A stretch of 64,000 bases of DNA, taken from Casimicrobiaceae bacterium (GTDB lineage: Bacteria > Pseudomonadota > Gammaproteobacteria > Burkholderiales > Casimicrobiaceae). The stretch covers positions 1 to 64,000 of the forward strand of contig JANWWI010000006.1 in the NCBI GenBank assembly GCA_025056355.1, in the 5' to 3' direction. Position numbers and translations under genes: made by a program. This document shows, one piece after another, positions 30,741 through 40,888 of the stretch (its first letter is position 1; each line of letters begins with the position of its first letter). The notes below the pieces were generated by a model. That model was not told the DNA's origin. It ran no database searches and was given only the letters and a program-made list of their open reading frames with translations.

Positions 30741-31702
30741 CGTGTCCTCCCCGCAGGACGACGGCCGATCGCGCTTAGCGGCACCACGGCGTGCCCTTCG
30801 GCCGTGCGACGCGGTGCGCCTTTCCAGGCATGCAGGTAGAGCACTTCGACCGTGATTCGCAGGACACCGTCGGATGCGCGCTGCGTCTCAAGCGCCGCAT
30901 CGAGCCGCGCGCGTGCCCGCGGGGTCATGAGGCCGCGCGGGCGATCCAGGCGGGCGCTCATCGCCCCGAGGGACCGAGCGTCGCGCCACAGCGCCGCGGC
31001 CGAGCGGTATTCGAGCGCGAGTCGCTCGGCATCGACGACCGGGTCGACAAAGCCCGAACGCAGGAGCCAGTCGCCCACGTCGTGCAGATCGGGAAAGTCG
31101 TGCACGCGCGGCGCGAGCCCCGCTGCGGCGAGCGCGCGCCGTAGCTCGAGCAGCGTGTCAGTACCCGGAAGCGTGGCCATCAAGAGCCCGCCCGGACGCA
31201 GGACCGCAGCCAGTGCGTTGAACAGCGTCGGCAGATCGCGCGAGCAGTGCAGCGCCCAATTGCTCCAGAGCAGATCGACACTTGCGGGCCTGAACGGCAG
31301 GGCATCGAAGTCTGCGCAGACCGGCCAGACGGCCGTCGGCGCAACGGCGTTCGACGCCTCGGCCGGGCGGCGGCCCAACCACTGGGCAAGCCGCTCGCGC
31401 CAGCCCGAAGTCGGTGCGCGAAGCCTCGCCACGAGCGGCTCAAGCATCGCCCAGGAGCGGTCGAGTGCGATGAGCCTCGCGGCCGGAAACCGTGCTGCCA
31501 AAGCCGCGGTATGAGTTCCGGGCCCACAACCGAGATCGAGGATCCATTGCGGCTCGATGCGGATGTAGTCGAAGCGTTCGAGCTGGCGACGGCCAATTTC
31601 GCGCTCCAACGCCGCCGCGGCTGCGTAGTCACGCGCCGAACGCGCATAGGCGCGCTCGATCGCGCGAGCGTCAATCGGGGCGTATGTCGGCTCTGTGCTC
31701 AT
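30737..31702 (-). CDS. bioC: SAM-dependent methyltransferase, BioC-like (malonyl-ACP O-methyltransferase)
   Basis: 321 aa class I methyltransferase. ARSARDYAAAAALEREIGRRQLERFDYI near the N-terminus is the BioC lead-in, then ILDLGCGPGTHTAALA (motif I), LIALDRSWAML, PFRPASVDLLWSNWALH and AVLRPGGLLMATLPG. The C-terminal LYLHAWKGAP also fits. It is divergent from comF-trmL, an arrangement common in betaproteobacteria where the gene is called bioC. Its product would disguise malonyl-ACP to start pimelate synthesis for biotin. The family assignment is stronger than the reaction. Confidence 0.78.
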   Translation of the reverse strand: MSTEPTYAPIDARAIERAYARSARDYAAAAALEREIGRRQLERFDYIRIEPQWILDLGCGPGTHTAALAARFPAARLIALDRSWAMLEPLVARLRAPTSGWRERLAQWLGRRPAEASNAVAPTAVWPVCADFDALPFRPASVDLLWSNWALHCSRDLPTLFNALAAVLRPGGLLMATLPGTDTLLELRRALAAAGLAPRVHDFPDLHDVGDWLLRSGFVDPVVDAERLALEYRSAAALWRDARSLGAMSARLDRPRGLMTPRARARLDAALETQRASDGVLRITVEVLYLHAWKGAPRRTAEGHAVVPLSAIGRRPAGRTR

Positions 31703-32218
31703 GCCACGGGATCGCCGGATTTGCCCAGGGGTGCGAGCCTCGCAAAGACGGTCGGTTCAGGATGGCTCCAGTGCAAAGCGCCCCGGGCAGCGGCGAGGAT
31801 AAGAGAGCGAGCTTTGCACGGGGCCGCGCTCGACTCACCAGTCTCGACCACGACGGTGCGTTGGCTGCGGACGGCGCTCGCGGGGCCGAGGAAGCGCAAC
31901 AGCGCCCAACGCGCGCGCATACGATCCTCAAACGGTCTTAGCCATCGCGAGTCCACCGCTGGCGTGCCCATCCAGCGATGATGGCAGAAACGCGCGCGTC
32001 GGCTCACAAACGCGAGCGGCGGTTGCGCACACATCGCACTTGCGAGCACCCGGGTTGGGAGCGCCGGAGGCATCGTGGAACAATCCCGGGATTGGTCGCA
32101 AGCCAACGACTTGCGCGCTCGCCGGATTCGCGAAAACGCAAGCGCCCCAGAGGCGGCGGGCGGTTCCGCGAATCGAGTCTAGCCTGGGAACACCTCCGAT
32201 ACGCCGAGCCGACGATCG
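31703..32218. other. Gap between bioC-like gene and comF
   Basis: About 515 bp. Open frames on both strands (such as 31699-32106 minus and 31978-32259 plus) have no recognisable domain or ribosome site. It presumably carries the two divergent promoters; I could not place them. Confidence 0.45.
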
Positions 32219-33103
32219 ATGCGCCTAGGTCTTGCACGACCCGCCCATTCAAAGGCTGAAAGCGCCCGGCAGGGCCGCACTTTGCTCCGCGGGGTGCGTG
32301 AGGCGTCGCTTCGCAAGGGCTCGATCGGGCCGCAGACACAAACGCCGCTGCCGGCGCTGACACGGCTGCTCCGGCGCGCGCTGGTTGACCTGCTTGCGCC
32401 GCAGACCTGCGTGCTGTGCACCGATGCCGCTTCGGAGGCGATTTGCCGATCGTGCAGTGTTTTGCTACCGAAGATCGCCGGCTCGAGATGCCCGCGCTGT
32501 CAACTTGCCACGGCTCACGGAGCGGTCTGCGGCCGCTGCTTGAAAAAGCCGCCGGCATGGGATCGCCTGGTTTGTCTTTGGCACTATGAACACCCCGTGG
32601 ACCAGCTGCTACTTCGGGCCAAGTACGGAGCCGATTTTTCTGCCCTGTCGTGGCTGGCCGAGCGAGCCGCTTGCGAACGGGCGTGCTTTGCCGCGCCGGT
32701 GCTGACGATCATCCCCATCCCGCTTGGACCGCAGCGCCTCGTCCGGCGCGGCTACAACCAGGCCGCGGAGATCGCCCGTGCCCTCGCGCGCGCTCCGGCC
32801 TGGCACCGCGATCGGCTCGACCTCCACGCGCTGATCCGAATACGTGACACGGCCGTGCAGCAGTCGCTCTCGTGGACCGAGCGGCGGGCCAATGTCCGGG
32901 GCGCCTTCGCGGCAACGCGCTCGCTCGTGGGCGAGCACGTGCTGCTCGTCGACGATGTGCTGACCACCGGTGCCACGCTCAACGAATGCGCACGCGCGGT
33001 GCGGCGCGCGGGCGCCGTCGCGGTCGATGGGCTTGTGCTTGCGCGGGTCGATCCGCCCGCGCGGCGACACCGCATTCAGCGCTTCGGTCGGACCGTGGCC
33101 TGA
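32219..33103 (+). CDS. comF: ComF family protein (phosphoribosyltransferase fold)
   Basis: Up to 294 aa; the start is uncertain because the first 45 residues are not conserved and no ribosome site is clear (ATG 32219, or an in-frame GTG near 32294). Zinc-finger cysteines CVLC..C..C and CPRCQ (about 60-95), [41 protein letters not shown], and the PRPP loop [17 protein letters not shown]. ComF takes part in natural transformation, handling incoming single-stranded DNA. Upstream of trmL by 13 bp. Confidence 0.92.
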   Translation: MRLGLARPAHSKAESARQGRTLLRGVREASLRKGSIGPQTQTPLPALTRLLRRALVDLLAPQTCVLCTDAASEAICRSCSVLLPKIAGSRCPRCQLATAHGAVCGRCLKKPPAWDRLVCLWHYEHPVDQLLLRAKYGADFSALSWLAERAACERACFAAPVLTIIPIPLGPQRLVRRGYNQAAEIARALARAPAWHRDRLDLHALIRIRDTAVQQSLSWTERRANVRGAFAATRSLVGEHVLLVDDVLTTGATLNECARAVRRAGAVAVDGLVLARVDPPARRHRIQRFGRTVA

Positions 33104-33116
33104 GAGGCAACGCGCC

Positions 33117-33590
33117 GTGATCGCGGTCGTTCTTGTTGCGCCGCAAATCCCACCCAACACAGGCAACGTGATTCGCCTGTGCGCAAACACGGGCGCCGAA
33201 CTGCACCTCGTCGAGCCGCTGGGCTTCCGGCTTGAGGATGCCAAATTGCGCCGCGCGGGACTTGACTATCGTGAGTACGCCCGCGTGCGCGTGCACGCGG
33301 ATTGGGCAACGCTTCGCCGCGCGCTGGCCGGTCGCCGCTTGTGGGCCATCGAAACCGGTGCCCCCCAGCGCGTCCATGAGGCGAGCTTCGCACTCGACGA
33401 TGTGCTCGTCTTCGGCAATGAGACGACCGGTCTGCCGAACGCGCTCTTTGCGGACTTCCCGCCCGAGCAGCGGCTGAGCCTGCCGATGCGGCCGGGCAAC
33501 CGTAGCCTGAACCTCTCAAACGCCGTGGCCGTCACGGTGTTCGAAGCCTGGAGGCAGCTCGGGTTTCCGGGTGCGTGCGATCCGTCCTGA
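33117..33590 (+). CDS. trmL: tRNA (cytidine/uridine-2'-O-)-methyltransferase TrmL
   Basis: SPOUT-class methyltransferase for wobble nucleotide 34 of tRNA-Leu. 157 aa, the normal length. [27 protein letters not shown] at the N-terminus, [11 protein letters not shown] and the trefoil-knot [32 protein letters not shown] 33117 is preceded by GAGAGG at about 10 nt; the frame extends into comF but only this start gives the known N-terminus. Confidence 0.95.
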   Translation: MIAVVLVAPQIPPNTGNVIRLCANTGAELHLVEPLGFRLEDAKLRRAGLDYREYARVRVHADWATLRRALAGRRLWAIETGAPQRVHEASFALDDVLVFGNETTGLPNALFADFPPEQRLSLPMRPGNRSLNLSNAVAVTVFEAWRQLGFPGACDPS

Positions 33591-33605
33591 AAAGCTTCGC
33601 CCGCA

Positions 33606-34388
33606 ATGTGGATCGACTCGCACTGCCATCTGGATGCGCCAGAGTTCGACCGTGACCGCGAGCAGGTCGTTGCGCGGGCGCGGGCAGCCGGGGTGGCCGC
33701 CCTCGTCAACCTGCCCGGGCACGTCGAGCATTTCGAGGCCGCGCGTGAGAGCCGGGCGCGCTATGGCTGCTTGACCGGTTACGGCATTCACCCGATGTGG
33801 GTCGCAGGCCCCTCGGGTCGCTCGCGCCGCGAAGCGATCGAGGTGCTCGCTGCGTGGCTTGAGCGCGAACGGCCGGAGCTCGTCGGCGAAATTGGGCTCG
33901 ACTTCTTCGTCACCGACACCGACCGCACCGAGCAGGAATGGTTTTTCGTTGAGCAGTTGAAGCTTGCGCGGCGCTTCGACCTGCCCGTTTCACTGCATGT
34001 GCGAAAGAGCCAGGATCGCTTGCTTTACCACCTGCGCCGCATCCGTGTGCGCGGTGGCTTTGCGCACGCCTTCAACGGCAGCAGCCAACAGGCCGCGGAG
34101 TTCATCAAGCTCGGTTTCTGCCTGGGCTTTGGCGGAGCGGCCACCTTCCCGCAGGCAAGGAACATCCGGCGACTGCTTGCCGAGGCGCCGCTCGAGGCCA
34201 TCGTGGTTGAGACCGACGCGCCGGATATTCCCCCTGCGTTTTTGGGCACGATGGGCTCACGGGCACGCAACAGCCCCGAGCACCTGCCCGCGATCGGCGC
34301 GATCCTCGCTCAAGTGCGCGGCATGACGCCGGAGGCGTTTGCGGAGGCAACCAGCGCGAATGTCCGTCGGATACTTGCGCGATCCTGA
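33606..34388 (+). CDS. TatD-family metal-dependent hydrolase
   Basis: 260 aa amidohydrolase-fold enzyme. Metal ligands: HxH at His6/His8 (DSHCHLD), GEIGLDFF with the bridging Glu, SLHVRKS, HAFNGSSQQAAEFI and VVETDAPDIPPAF. Members act as DNases (TatD) or D-aminoacyl-tRNA deacylases. The exact subtype (TatD, YcfH or YjjV) is not settled; the context after trmL gives no hint. A decayed doc gene follows. Confidence 0.93.
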   Translation: MWIDSHCHLDAPEFDRDREQVVARARAAGVAALVNLPGHVEHFEAARESRARYGCLTGYGIHPMWVAGPSGRSRREAIEVLAAWLERERPELVGEIGLDFFVTDTDRTEQEWFFVEQLKLARRFDLPVSLHVRKSQDRLLYHLRRIRVRGGFAHAFNGSSQQAAEFIKLGFCLGFGGAATFPQARNIRRLLAEAPLEAIVVETDAPDIPPAFLGTMGSRARNSPEHLPAIGAILAQVRGMTPEAFAEATSANVRRILARS

Positions 34389-34500
34389 GCACACACGTCC
34401 ACCAGTCGCGCGATGTCCTCTACTCCCCCATCGTCCCCCACTGCATCCAAGTCTGCACCATAGATACAGCAAGCGGCCTCTGCCGCGTCACCGGCGCAGG

Positions 34501-34818
34501 CTGGATGAGACCGCACACTCGAAGCGCGATCACCTCGCCCGTCCGCTCGACCTGGCGGCCTACGGTGAGCCAGATCTCGCCGAGCTGGCGGCTGCGTATG
34601 CGTTCGGGCTGGCCCGCAACCACGCTTTCGTCGATGGCAACAAGCGTGCAGCCTTCCTCGCCTTGGGTGTCTTTTTACGCCTGAACGGCTATCGACTGAC
34701 GGCAAGCCAGCTTGATGCGACCCACACCATGCTCGCCCTCGCCGCGGGAGAGCTTGATGAAGCAAACCTCGCCGCGTGGATTCGCAAGCACATGAGGCCA
34801 GGCGACCCGTCCAAGTGA
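34501..34818 (+). pseudogene. Remnant of a Doc/Fic-family toxin gene
   Basis: About 105 residues of the Doc fold remain: RPLDLAAYGEPDLAELAAAYAFGLARNHAFVDGNKRAAF, including the catalytic HxFxxGNKR motif, and TMLALAAGELDEANLAAWIRKH at the end. The N-terminal part is scrambled: where Doc proteins read something like RDEGLLESALARP, this frame reads LDETAHSKRDHLARP, as if by compensating indels. The usual first 25 residues are missing, and no start codon lies between the tatD stop and the conserved part. No antitoxin gene is beside it. Probably an inactivated toxin-antitoxin module. Confidence 0.75.
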
Positions 34819-34855
34819 GCGGCCGCCTCAGCGGCGCACGAGGCACTTGGGCGGG

Positions 34856-35629
34856 CTACTGAATCGTCTCGCCGCGAAACGCCCAGCCGGTCATGCGCTT
34901 CTCGACCCAGGCGGTGAGCGCATAGAGCACAATGCCGAGCACCGCGAGCACCACGAGCGCGGCAAAGACGAGCTCAACCTTGAAGGCCGCCTGCGCATCG
35001 AGCATGAGCTTGCCCAGACCGGCGTTTGAGCCCACGGTCTCGGAGACCACCGAGCCGACGAAGGCAAGCGTGATTGCCACCTTGAGCGAGCCGAAGAAAT
35101 AGGGCATCGAGCGCGGGATGCCGACCTTGCGCATGATGTCGAGCTTGGAGGCGCCGAGCGCGCGAAGCACGTCCCGCAGCTCGGGCTCGGTGGTGGCAAT
35201 GCCGGTGGCCACGTTGACCACGATCGGGAAGAAGGAAATCAAAAACGCGGTCAAGATGGCCGGAATGGTGCCGATGCCGAACCAAAGGATCAGGATCGGC
35301 ACCACGGCGACCTTCGGGATCGCGTTGAAGCCAATCATCACCGGGTAGAGCGCGCCGTAGATGGTCTTCGACCAGCCGATGAAGATGCCCAGCGCAAGCC
35401 CGCAGGCGATGGCGAGCCCGAAGCCGACGAGCGTGGTGAAGAGCGTCTGCCAGCTGTTCGTGACGATGGGGCCCCAGTACTGCACGAGCGCCTGAGCGAT
35501 GGCCGTCGGCGCGGGCAGGATGGTCGGCGCAATCGAAAAGATTCGGCAGCTTGCCTCCCAAAGCACCAGCAGCCCAAGCACGAAGGCGGTCGGGGCAAGA
35601 ACCGATTCCTTGAAGTGTTGTGTACCCAT
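34856..35629 (-). CDS. ABC transporter permease (SsuC/TauC/ThiX type)
   Basis: 257 aa, six TM helices, binding-protein-dependent inner-membrane subunit. EAA-type motif around ELRDVLRALGASKLDIMRKVGIPRSMPYFFGSLKVAI (about 155-190). Resembles permeases of nitrate/sulfonate/taurine and pyrimidine importers. ATG 35629 starts 11 bp after the ATPase stop; the frame stays open far upstream, but that is antisense overlap with the ATPase frame. Substrate not known. Confidence 0.92.
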   Translation of the reverse strand: MGTQHFKESVLAPTAFVLGLLVLWEASCRIFSIAPTILPAPTAIAQALVQYWGPIVTNSWQTLFTTLVGFGLAIACGLALGIFIGWSKTIYGALYPVMIGFNAIPKVAVVPILILWFGIGTIPAILTAFLISFFPIVVNVATGIATTEPELRDVLRALGASKLDIMRKVGIPRSMPYFFGSLKVAITLAFVGSVVSETVGSNAGLGKLMLDAQAAFKVELVFAALVVLAVLGIVLYALTAWVEKRMTGWAFRGETIQ

Positions 35630-35640
35630 AGGCGACCGTC

Positions 35641-36441
35641 TCAGTGTTTGCCGATATGCGAGCGCAGCTCTTGCACGAGCTCTTGGAATTCCGGCGCGTA
35701 GGTCACCGCCAGATCGCGCGGCCGCGGCAGCGGTACACGCTGAACCTTGACGATGCGGCCGGGCCGGTCGCTCATCACATAGACCGTGTCGCAGAGGAAC
35801 ACCGCCTCGCGCAGGTCGTGGGTGACAAGAAGCGCTGTGATGCCCTTGGCCGCATGCAGGTCGCGCATCATGCACCAGAGCTCTTCGCGCGTGAAGGCAT
35901 CGAGCGCGCCGAAGGGCTCGTCGAGCATGAGAATTTCGGGCTCGTGGATGAGGGCGCGGCAAATGCTCGTTCTCTGCTGCATGCCGCCGGAGAGCTGCCA
36001 AGGGTATTTTTCGGTGAAGCCCTTCAAGCCCACGGATTCGAGCAGCGCGCGCGCCTTGGCGCGGTATTGCTCGCGCTTCGCCCGGATTTGGCTCCGGTGC
36101 GGCTCGACGATCTCGAGCGGCAAGAGCACGTTGTCGACCGCCGTGCGCCAGGGCAAAAGATTGGCCGCCTGAAAGGCCATGCCGACCTTGTTGATCGGCC
36201 CGGTGATCGGCTTGCCTTCGAGCAACAAGCGACCGCTGGCGATGGGCATCAGGCCGCTGATCAACTTCATCATCGAACTTTTGCCGCATCCCGAAGGACC
36301 CACCACGGCCACGAACTCGCCCTTGTGAATGGTCAGGGTGAGGTCTTCGACCGCCTTGACCGCGGTCGGCCCACGGCCATAGACCATGCTGACATGTTCG
36401 AGCTCGACGAGCGGTGCACCAAGATGATCGCTGGCGGTCAT
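35641..36441 (-). CDS. ABC transporter ATP-binding protein (nitrate/sulfonate/taurine family)
   Basis: 266 aa. Walker A GPSGCGKSSMM (about 52-62), Q-loop FQAANLLPW, signature LSGGMQQRTSICRAL, Walker B ILMLDEPFGALD, switch His in LLVTHDLREAVFL. ATG 36441 with GGGGGGAAG just upstream. Pairs with the permease downstream and the divergent binding protein at 36711. The linker region and the family point to import. Confidence 0.94.
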   Translation of the reverse strand: MTASDHLGAPLVELEHVSMVYGRGPTAVKAVEDLTLTIHKGEFVAVVGPSGCGKSSMMKLISGLMPIASGRLLLEGKPITGPINKVGMAFQAANLLPWRTAVDNVLLPLEIVEPHRSQIRAKREQYRAKARALLESVGLKGFTEKYPWQLSGGMQQRTSICRALIHEPEILMLDEPFGALDAFTREELWCMMRDLHAAKGITALLVTHDLREAVFLCDTVYVMSDRPGRIVKVQRVPLPRPRDLAVTYAPEFQELVQELRSHIGKH

Positions 36442-36710
36442 CGTTCTTCCCCCCAAGTCCCCAAAAGCGTGCACGAAGCCCGATTCCGGGAAGGCTGGGC
36501 CGGGCTGTCCTTGCTCTGGCGGGTCAGGGCCCGAGTGTAGGCCGCTGCCCGCTTCGGCGCGCACAGCCCGGGCTTATAGGTCCCATCGAACACGAGGTTC
36601 GCGAAAACACCCATCGCGACCAGGCGCACCGGCGCTAAATTGCACCTTGTGCGCCGGGTACGCGATTTGCTCGTCCCGGCCCGATGATTCCTCTTCGGGA
36701 GACCTCCACT

Positions 36711-37736
36711 ATGCTCGTCAAAACCTTCCTCACGCGGCTTGCCGCTTTTTGGGTCGCGGCGCTTCTGGTTGGGACCGCATTCGCCCAAACCCCGGTCAAA
36801 TTCACACTCGATTGGCGCTTCGAAGGGCCGTCGGCCATTTTCCTTTGGGCGCTCGAGAAGGGCTACTACAAGGCCGAGGGGCTCGATGTGACGATCGATG
36901 CCGGAAACGGTTCCACCGAGGCCATCAACCGTGTGGCCTCGGGCACCTACGACATCGGCTTCGGCGACATCAATTCGCTGATCCGCTTCCGCGACAAGCG
37001 CGAAAACCCGCCGATGAAGGCCGTGGCGATGATCTATGACGCCCCGCCCTTTGCCATCGTTTCGCTGGCAAAGAACGGCATCGTCAAGCCGAAAGACCTG
37101 GAAGGCAAGATCCTCGGCGCACCGGCCGCTGACGGTGCCTTTGCCCAGTGGAAGGCCTTTGTCGCGATCAACAAAATCGACGATTCGAAAGTGAAAATTG
37201 AAAACGTCGGCTTCCCCGTGCGTGAGCCGATGCTCGTCGAAGGCAAGGTTCATGCGATCACGGGCTTTTCCTTTTCAAGCTACATCAACCTCAGAAGCCG
37301 CGGCGTACCTCAAGATGGCATCAACGTCATGCTCATGCGTGAGCATGGGCTTGATCTCTACGGCAACGCCATCATCGTCAACCCGGGCTTTGCGCAGAAG
37401 AATCCCAAAGCCGTGGCCGGCTTCGTGCGTGCCACGTTGCGCGCGGTGCGCGAGGTGGCCAACACGCAACGCGAAGCCGTCAAGCTGGTCATCAAACGCA
37501 ACCCGATCGCGGACGAACAGTGGGAAGCGATCCGGCTCAAGCTCGCCTACGATCAGAACATCTTGACCAAAGATGCGCTTGCCAACGGCTTGGGCGGGGT
37601 GGACATGAAGCGCCTCGCTCGCTCGATTGACCAGATCGGACTGGCCTTCAATTTCACGAACAAGCCGAAGCCGGAAGACATCTTCGACCCGCAGTTCCTC
37701 CCGCCCAAGAACGAACGCATGGTCGTGCTGCGTTAG
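36711..37736 (+). CDS. ABC transporter substrate-binding protein, NMT1/THI5-like
   Basis: 341 aa periplasmic binding protein. Signal peptide [23 protein letters not shown], mature part starting [35 protein letters not shown], a typical NMT1 opening. The ligand pocket in this family binds pyrimidine precursors, sulfonates or similar small organics. GGGAGA precedes the ATG by eight nt. Divergent from its permease and ATPase. No thiamine or sulfonate gene and no recognisable TPP element nearby, so the ligand is open. Confidence 0.9.
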   Translation: MLVKTFLTRLAAFWVAALLVGTAFAQTPVKFTLDWRFEGPSAIFLWALEKGYYKAEGLDVTIDAGNGSTEAINRVASGTYDIGFGDINSLIRFRDKRENPPMKAVAMIYDAPPFAIVSLAKNGIVKPKDLEGKILGAPAADGAFAQWKAFVAINKIDDSKVKIENVGFPVREPMLVEGKVHAITGFSFSSYINLRSRGVPQDGINVMLMREHGLDLYGNAIIVNPGFAQKNPKAVAGFVRATLRAVREVANTQREAVKLVIKRNPIADEQWEAIRLKLAYDQNILTKDALANGLGGVDMKRLARSIDQIGLAFNFTNKPKPEDIFDPQFLPPKNERMVVLR

Positions 37737-37765
37737 GCCTTTCGGCCGTTCGCGCTCGAAAGCGA

Positions 37766-37794
37766 GCCCGCCTTGTGCGGGCCGTTTGCTTTTC
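37766..37794 (+). terminator. Rho-independent terminator after the binding-protein gene
   Basis: Stem GCCCGC / GCGGGC (37766-37771, 37777-37782) with a five-base loop, followed by the T-rich tract GTTTGCTTTTC. A second small hairpin (CTCG AAAG CGAG) precedes it. It separates the transporter gene from proA. Confidence 0.75.
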
Positions 37795-37860
37795 TCCTGT
37801 GTTGCCTCAAGAGGCGCCGCGCGAAGACAGGCGATCCGCTTCGTTGCCTACAATCGATCC

Positions 37861-39138
37861 ATGCTCAAAAAACTCGATGTTGTTGACTACTTCCGCATGG
37901 TGGGCGAAGCGGCCCGCGCCGCACAACGGGAGCTTGCGCGCGCTTCCACGGCAGCCAAAAACGCCGCCCTGCTTGAAATCGCTGAAGCTCTTGCCGAGCG
38001 CGAAAGCCACATCCTCGAGCAAAACGCGCTCGATGTGAAAGCGGCCAAGGAAGCCGATCTGCCGCCCGCTCTGGTCGACCGCCTGATGCTGACCGGCAAG
38101 GCCATCACCGCGATGGCGGAAGGCTTGCGTCAAATCGCACAACTGCCTGATCCGGTGGGTGAAATCACCGATTTGCGACGTCGTCCCTCCGGCATCCGCG
38201 TCGGGCGCATGCGGGTACCGCTGGGTGTGGTGGGCATCATCTACGAGTCGCGACCCAATGTCACGATCGATGCCGCGGGGCTGTGCCTCAAAAGCGGCAA
38301 CGCAGCCATTCTGCGCGGCGGCTCCGAGGCCGCCAAATCCAATGCGGCGCTTGCCGGTTGCATCAGTGCCGGGTTGAAGGCGGCAAAGCTCCCCGAGGCC
38401 TCCGTACAGGTGATTGAAACCACCGACCGCGCGGTCGTCACCGAAATGATCCGCCATCCCGAGTGGGTCGATGTGGTCATTCCGCGCGGCGGCAAGGGCC
38501 TCATCCAGGCGATTGCGAGCGAGGCGCGTGTGCCGGTCCTCAAGCACCTCGACGGCAACTGCCACGTCTATGTCGATGCGTTTGCGGATGCCGAAAAGGC
38601 GATCCGCATCGCCGACAACGCGAAAACGCGCCGCTACGGCATCTGCGGCGCGATGGAGACCCTGCTCGTGCATGCCACCCGCATCGAGGATGTGCTCAAG
38701 CCTCTGGCAGCCATCTACCGCGACAAGGGGGTGGAACTACGCGGCTGCGAACGCACATGCGCAGCGCTCGCGGACTTTTCAATCGTGCCGGCCACCGAAG
38801 AGGACTGGTCAACCGAATATCTGGCCCCGATCCTCGCCGTCAAAATTGTTGACTCGCTCGATGAGGCGATCGAACACATCGAGCGCTACGGCTCGCACCA
38901 CACCGATGCGATCGTGACCGAGCACTGGAGCCACGCGGAGCGCTTTCTGCGCGAGGTCGACAGCGCAAGCGTCATGGTCAATGCAAGCACACAGTTCGCC
39001 GACGGCTTTGAGTATGGTCTCGGGGCTGAAATCGGCATCTCGACCGACAAATTGCATGCCCGCGGGCCGGTGGGACTGGAAGGCCTGACCACACAGAAGT
39101 TCGTCGTGCTCGGCGAAGGCAGCATCCGCGCGGGCTGA
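37861..39138 (+). CDS. proA: Gamma-glutamyl phosphate reductase
   Basis: Second step of proline synthesis: NADPH reduction of gamma-glutamyl phosphate. 425 aa aldehyde-dehydrogenase-fold enzyme. [38 protein letters not shown] (about 118-155), catalytic Cys in [10 protein letters not shown] (about 238), and the family end [22 protein letters not shown] 37861; the frame extends 234 bp upstream into the terminator region without homology. Confidence 0.97.
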   Translation: MLKKLDVVDYFRMVGEAARAAQRELARASTAAKNAALLEIAEALAERESHILEQNALDVKAAKEADLPPALVDRLMLTGKAITAMAEGLRQIAQLPDPVGEITDLRRRPSGIRVGRMRVPLGVVGIIYESRPNVTIDAAGLCLKSGNAAILRGGSEAAKSNAALAGCISAGLKAAKLPEASVQVIETTDRAVVTEMIRHPEWVDVVIPRGGKGLIQAIASEARVPVLKHLDGNCHVYVDAFADAEKAIRIADNAKTRRYGICGAMETLLVHATRIEDVLKPLAAIYRDKGVELRGCERTCAALADFSIVPATEEDWSTEYLAPILAVKIVDSLDEAIEHIERYGSHHTDAIVTEHWSHAERFLREVDSASVMVNASTQFADGFEYGLGAEIGISTDKLHARGPVGLEGLTTQKFVVLGEGSIRAG

Positions 39139-39166
39139 TGCCACGTTCGTCGCGGCCTCTACGCCG

Positions 39167-40861
39167 ATGATTGATTGGCACCTCACCGAGACGATCGACG
39201 AACGCTGCCCGGCCTGCGGCCTCGGTGGGCGCATGTCGGTGGTAGCAAGCGTGCCGCGCATCGACGCGCCGCAAGAGCGGGCGCGCTTTGCGCGCTGTGG
39301 GGCCTGTGCAAGCCTCCTCCACGACGGTGCGATCCGCGCCTTCGATCACGTCACGGGCGCCGACCAAGGCACCTTCCTGCGCCAGTACCTTGAAAATCTC
39401 GCCGGCCCCTGGGAGACGTTTTGGCCGATCGGCGTGCTCGCCGATGCCGGGCGCCGCTCGCTGCTCGAAGTGGGCTGTGGTTTCGGCTGGAGCGTCGATC
39501 TCTGGCGCACGCAGGTCAACGCCGATGCGCACGGCTGCGACCCGGCCGACTATGCTCGCGCGGGCCGCGCGCTCCTCGGCGAGCACATCCATCACGCGCT
39601 CCTGGACGACGTACCCGAACTCGCTGGGCGCCGCTTCGACGTGGTCTATGCAAGCGAAGTGATCGAGCATGTCGACGACCCGCGCGCCTTCGTGGGCTTG
39701 CTCGTGCCGCGCCTCACGCCGCGTGGGGTCCTCGTGCTCACCACACCGGCAGCCGAATTCATCGCGCCCGAGAACGACCCGGCCACCGTGCTCGCTGCCC
39801 TCGCGCCAGGCTTTCACGGCATGCTTTTTTCACGCGGCGCGCTTGAGGCGCTTTTGCGCGAATTCGGCTTCCCGCACGTCGTGGTCGAGCGCCACCACGA
39901 GCGGCTGATCGCCTGGGCGAGCGCCGAACCGATCGCACGGCGCGCTCCCGAGGCGCTCTTGTCGGCCTACCTCCGCTATCTCGCCGAACGCGGGCGGACG
40001 GTCACGGGCGAGGATGAAGTCAGTCGATCCTTGCGCGCGGGGCTCGCCTATCGCAACTTCAAGGAGCGGCTCCTGCGCGGGGTCAGCGAAGGGCTCGAGG
40101 CGGCGAGAAGCGAAGCCAATCGAATCGCGCTTATGACCGACGAGGCACAAGCGCCCATGCCAGAGGCTCTGCTTTCCGCCCTGCGCGAGACGGCAGCGGG
40201 GCTACCCGCGTTTGCGAAGCGCTTCCGGTTCTGCCTGCCGCAAGTGGCTTTCCTGAACGGAATCGACGCCCAACGCCTCGGGCAACGCGATCTCGCGCAG
40301 CGTTGGTTCGCCCTCATGCAAGCCGTCACCGAGCGGCTGTGCGGACAAAGTGTGCTCTATAACCTTGAAGCGGCGGCGTGGTATTGGATCGCCGAACGCG
40401 AGCGGCTCATCGCCCTGGCCGAAGCCGGTGATGATCAGGGGCTCGCACAAGGGCTCCTGCAGCTCTTTGCCGCGCTCGATGTACCGCTTGCGAGGATCGG
40501 AGGCTCCTCGCCGTCCGGGCAGAGCGTGTTCGATGTGCTCGTGCTGCTGGCTGATGGCCATCGCTCGGCTGAGTATGGGCGGTTCCTTGCCCGCGTGGCA
40601 GCGCATCTTGAAGCGGCCTCCGCCCCGGTTGCGCACTGGGCGGCAGCGCTGTTTGCGCTCAGCGCAGGCCGATGCACCGGGCAGGCGCTTGCGCCAGCCC
40701 TCGAGCGCTGTGCCTCGGCGGTTGAGGCACTTGAAGAACGCAGCGGCAGCCTCAAACCCCTGGCGCAGGCGCGGCTGTCCGCCGACCGTGCCCGGCCGGC
40801 TGCGCTTTCTTTCGCCTCGAGCGCGTGGAAACAGCCGCTCGTCACCTCACGCTGGGGGTAA
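39167..40861 (+). CDS. Zn-ribbon/SAM methyltransferase fusion with a helical C-terminal domain
   Basis: 564 aa, three parts. First a small zinc ribbon (CPACG about 12-16, CGAC about 41-44), as in methyltransferases acting on nucleotide-linked or peptidyl sugars. Then a class I methyltransferase: SLLEVGCGFGWSVDLW (motif I, about 98-113), FDVVYASEVIEHVDDP, LTPRGVLVLTTP. Then about 270 mostly helical residues that I do not recognise. It starts 28 bp after proA and is followed by two glycosyltransferases, so it probably methylates a glycan or sugar intermediate. Confidence 0.75.
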   Translation: MIDWHLTETIDERCPACGLGGRMSVVASVPRIDAPQERARFARCGACASLLHDGAIRAFDHVTGADQGTFLRQYLENLAGPWETFWPIGVLADAGRRSLLEVGCGFGWSVDLWRTQVNADAHGCDPADYARAGRALLGEHIHHALLDDVPELAGRRFDVVYASEVIEHVDDPRAFVGLLVPRLTPRGVLVLTTPAAEFIAPENDPATVLAALAPGFHGMLFSRGALEALLREFGFPHVVVERHHERLIAWASAEPIARRAPEALLSAYLRYLAERGRTVTGEDEVSRSLRAGLAYRNFKERLLRGVSEGLEAARSEANRIALMTDEAQAPMPEALLSALRETAAGLPAFAKRFRFCLPQVAFLNGIDAQRLGQRDLAQRWFALMQAVTERLCGQSVLYNLEAAAWYWIAERERLIALAEAGDDQGLAQGLLQLFAALDVPLARIGGSSPSGQSVFDVLVLLADGHRSAEYGRFLARVAAHLEAASAPVAHWAAALFALSAGRCTGQALAPALERCASAVEALEERSGSLKPLAQARLSADRARPAALSFASSAWKQPLVTSRWG

Positions 40862-40888
40862 TACCCGCCGCTTGCCCTTGAGATCGCC

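Noticed and set aside
35630..36289. Long upstream extension of the permease frame
   Set aside because: It lies across the ATPase gene in another frame and has no membrane or ABC motif; ATG 35629 gives the normal permease start.
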